A stretch of DNA of 16,587 nucleotides from Deltaproteobacteria bacterium (GTDB lineage: Bacteria > Desulfobacterota > DSM-4660 > Desulfatiglandales > B25-G16), in NCBI GenBank assembly GCA_018400255.1, contig JAGYMO010000367.1, forward strand, positions 1-16,587. Direction: 5' to 3'. Both the position numbers and the translations under genes were made by a program. Shown piece after piece: positions 15,268 through 16,587 of this stretch (position 1 is the first letter of the stretch; each line of letters opens with the position of its first letter). The notes under the pieces were generated by a model, which worked only from the letters and a program-made list of their open reading frames with translations, made no database searches and was not told the DNA's origin.

Positions 15268-15945
15268 TTGCATTTTAGATTTTTTATAGTCTTTTTTCTT
15301 TTCCTGATGATTGTAGCTATTCCTACTAAGAATGCCTTCGTTGATAATCAGCTGGAGGAGATAATCAATGGCGTTACTGATAGATATGGTGGATCATCGG
15401 GATCAAGTGCTGATTATACCAGAGAATCAATCAGTAAAGCGATGAATATGCTTAAGGTAAAAGACAGGCATGATGTTGCGAAGGGAAAGATTTTTTTTAA
15501 GCCCCCAAGCTTCCTTAGGCTTGATCAGTCTAGCCCGCAGGAGGAATTACTCCTTACAAATACAAAAACATTATGGTGGTATATACCCGGAAAAAACGAG
15601 GCATACAAATACCCTATTGAAAGGTTCGGCAAGGAACTTCAGCTCCTTAGTAACATTCTTAAGGGAATGAAAAGAATCAGGGATGATTTTCAGATATCCT
15701 TACGTTCAGGCCAAGAGGAGAATCTTTCGCTTTTAATGCTTAGCCTGAAGCAACCATCACAAGAAATTGATCACCTGGAAGTATGTATAGATAACGGAAG
15801 TTTTGCTATTAAACAAGTTAGTATTTACAATAATGTAAGTGGGGTGACTAAGTTTTTGTTTAACAACTGGTTACAAGGAAAAAATTTTAGCGATGATTTC
15901 TTTTCTTTTGTACCGCCTTCAGGAACAAGGTTGATAGAACAGTAA
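15268..15945 (+). CDS. lolA: Outer-membrane lipoprotein carrier protein LolA
   Basis: LolA is the periplasmic chaperone that takes lipoproteins from LolCDE to the outer membrane. The protein (225 residues from this start) opens with a basic residue and a long hydrophobic signal segment to about residue 22, then a mature domain with LolA features: the Gly-Lys-Ile-Phe-Phe-Lys-Pro-Pro-Ser-Phe-Leu-Arg strand pair, a Leu-Trp-Trp-Tyr-Ile-Pro motif, and the C-terminal strand ending Phe-Val-Pro-Pro-Ser-Gly. The TTG at 15268 has GGGGAGGG five bases before it. A GTG at 15262, overlapping the ftsK stop as GTGA, is the alternative but has the ribosome site adjoining it with no gap. The tight link to ftsK implies translational coupling. 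Its presence implies a diderm cell with lipoproteins. Confidence 0.88.
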   Translation: MHFRFFIVFFLFLMIVAIPTKNAFVDNQLEEIINGVTDRYGGSSGSSADYTRESISKAMNMLKVKDRHDVAKGKIFFKPPSFLRLDQSSPQEELLLTNTKTLWWYIPGKNEAYKYPIERFGKELQLLSNILKGMKRIRDDFQISLRSGQEENLSLLMLSLKQPSQEIDHLEVCIDNGSFAIKQVSIYNNVSGVTKFLFNNWLQGKNFSDDFFSFVPPSGTRLIEQ

Positions 15946-15971
15946 TTTTTCCAAAATATTTTCTATTTAAC

Positions 15972-16009
15972 CTTGATGCTTATTGCCCCAGGTTATAACA
16001 AGTATCAAG
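15972..16009 (+). terminator. Possible hairpin downstream of lolA
   Basis: CTTGATGCTT (15972-15981) and AAGTATCAAG (16000-16009) can form ten pairs with one G-U, around an 18-base loop, 26 bases after the lolA stop. No T-run follows, so it is a weak terminator candidate; a plain mRNA 3' hairpin is equally possible. Confidence 0.3.
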
Positions 16010-16088
16010 ATAGGAACTTCTATATTTACCACATCGCCGAATTCTGCGTATCATAATTTGGCTTAAATCACTCTCCTAAAAAAATTAT

Positions 16089-16117
16089 TTGACAACCGCC
16101 CAAACCTTTTGTATGAA
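16089..16117 (+). promoter_or_regulatory. Sigma-70 promoter candidate for rnfC
   Basis: TTGACA (16089-16094, perfect) and TATGAA (16112-16117, four of six) are spaced by exactly 17 bases. The implied leader before the rnfC ATG is about 42 bases. It supports rnfC as the first gene of a separately transcribed unit. Confidence 0.55.
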
Positions 16118-16166
16118 GGGACAGATTTTTAAACACTATTCATTAACCTTTAATCAGGTATGTACT

Positions 16167-16587
16167 ATGGGTTTTTTCTCGAAAGGAATAACACTGCCAA
16201 AAGGGCATTTAGTTACATCACTAACCCTTATAGACACCCCTGTGCCGGACACGGTAGTCCTTCCCCTCAGGCAGTACATAGGACAGCCCTCCAAGGCAAC
16301 CGTGGCTGTGGGAGACAGCGTTAAGGTCGGTGAGGTCATCTCAGCCTGTGAGGATGCTGACTGCCTGCCCGTGCATGCAACCATATCAGGCACGGTCACC
16401 GATATCTCCGCTCACCTTGACCCCAGAGGATCCATGACAGAGTCGGTAACCATACAATCAGACGGCACGGACACCTGGATCGAGCCCCCCGAGGCCCGGG
16501 ACACGGCCCTTGACACCACTGACATCCTTGACAGGATCCGCTCCTCCGGCCTTATAGCAACAGGGCTCCTTGCCGTCCCCCTGGACA
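16167..16587 (+). CDS. rnfC: Rnf electron transport complex subunit C, N-terminal part
   Basis: RnfC is the NADH- and iron-sulfur-binding peripheral subunit of the Rnf complex, a membrane ferredoxin:NAD+ oxidoreductase coupled to sodium or proton movement. The 140 residues visible match its N-terminal domain: Phe-Ser-Lys-Gly-Ile near the start, the Leu-Pro-Leu-Arg-Gln-Tyr-Ile-Gly-Gln-Pro-Ser segment, Val-Gly-Asp-Ser-Val-Lys-Val-Gly-Glu, and Pro-Val-His-Ala-Thr-Ile-Ser-Gly-Thr-Val of the biotinyl-like sandwich. The NADH site and the cysteine clusters lie beyond the window edge. AGG at 16156-16158 precedes the ATG by eight bases. Two 60-base lines counted here are 62% and 65% GC, against 33% in a lolA line, and codons such as CCC, GCC, CGG and GAC appear that neighbours avoid. 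Confidence 0.85.
   Translation, partial: MGFFSKGITLPKGHLVTSLTLIDTPVPDTVVLPLRQYIGQPSKATVAVGDSVKVGEVISACEDADCLPVHATISGTVTDISAHLDPRGSMTESVTIQSDGTDTWIEPPEARDTALDTTDILDRIRSSGLIATGLLAVPLD

Noticed and set aside
16154..16399. 81-codon minus-strand open frame over the start of rnfC
   Set aside because: The plus strand gives a clear RnfC N terminus over the same bases; the minus frame has no family resemblance.

Overview
The window is a 16.6 kb stretch of an AT-rich bacterial chromosome (one 60-base line counted in lolA is 33% GC). It carries a Gram-negative, probably anaerobic gene set: a LolA lipoprotein carrier, an FtsK translocase, molybdenum-cofactor genes (moaC, mogA), an NhaD-type antiporter, an EF-G paralogue and the start of an Rnf complex subunit. 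These protein types together best fit a sulfate-reducer-like or syntroph-like member of Desulfobacterota (Deltaproteobacteria). That assignment is inference from family resemblance; no rRNA or tRNA was found to settle it.

Layout. Positions 110-2986 (minus) hold a TraB/PrgY-family membrane protein and an AmpG/PAT-like major facilitator transporter broken by one frameshift at a seven-base homopolymer. Positions 3430-4371 (plus) hold an AEC-family transporter. Positions 4771-7891 (plus) hold a thioredoxin-fold/glutaredoxin fusion, a GroES-like co-chaperonin without the usual roof hairpin and without groEL, an XRE-cupin regulator, a DUF1178 protein and moaC. nhaD (7894-9342, minus) converges on moaC with two bases between the stop codons. 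A minus-strand pair, an EF-G paralogue followed 15 bp later by mogA, covers 10022-12601. A divergent intergenic region (12602-13084) with a 16-bp palindrome and two promoter candidates leads into ftsK and lolA (plus). The window ends inside rnfC, whose composition (62-65% GC in two lines counted) contrasts sharply with everything upstream.

How the genes relate. moaC and mogA both serve molybdopterin synthesis but lie apart on opposite strands. The glutaredoxin fusion and the GroES-like gene form a tight pair that may link thiol redox and folding (inference). ftsK-lolA looks like a housekeeping division/envelope operon, and rnfC probably opens an energy-conserving electron-transfer operon. No CRISPR array, insertion sequence, phage gene, RNA gene or clearly new multi-gene system was found. 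The most unusual items are the shortened GroES and its redox partner, the frameshifted transporter, the EF-G paralogue without its switch-II histidine, the operator-like palindromes and the compositional jump at rnfC.
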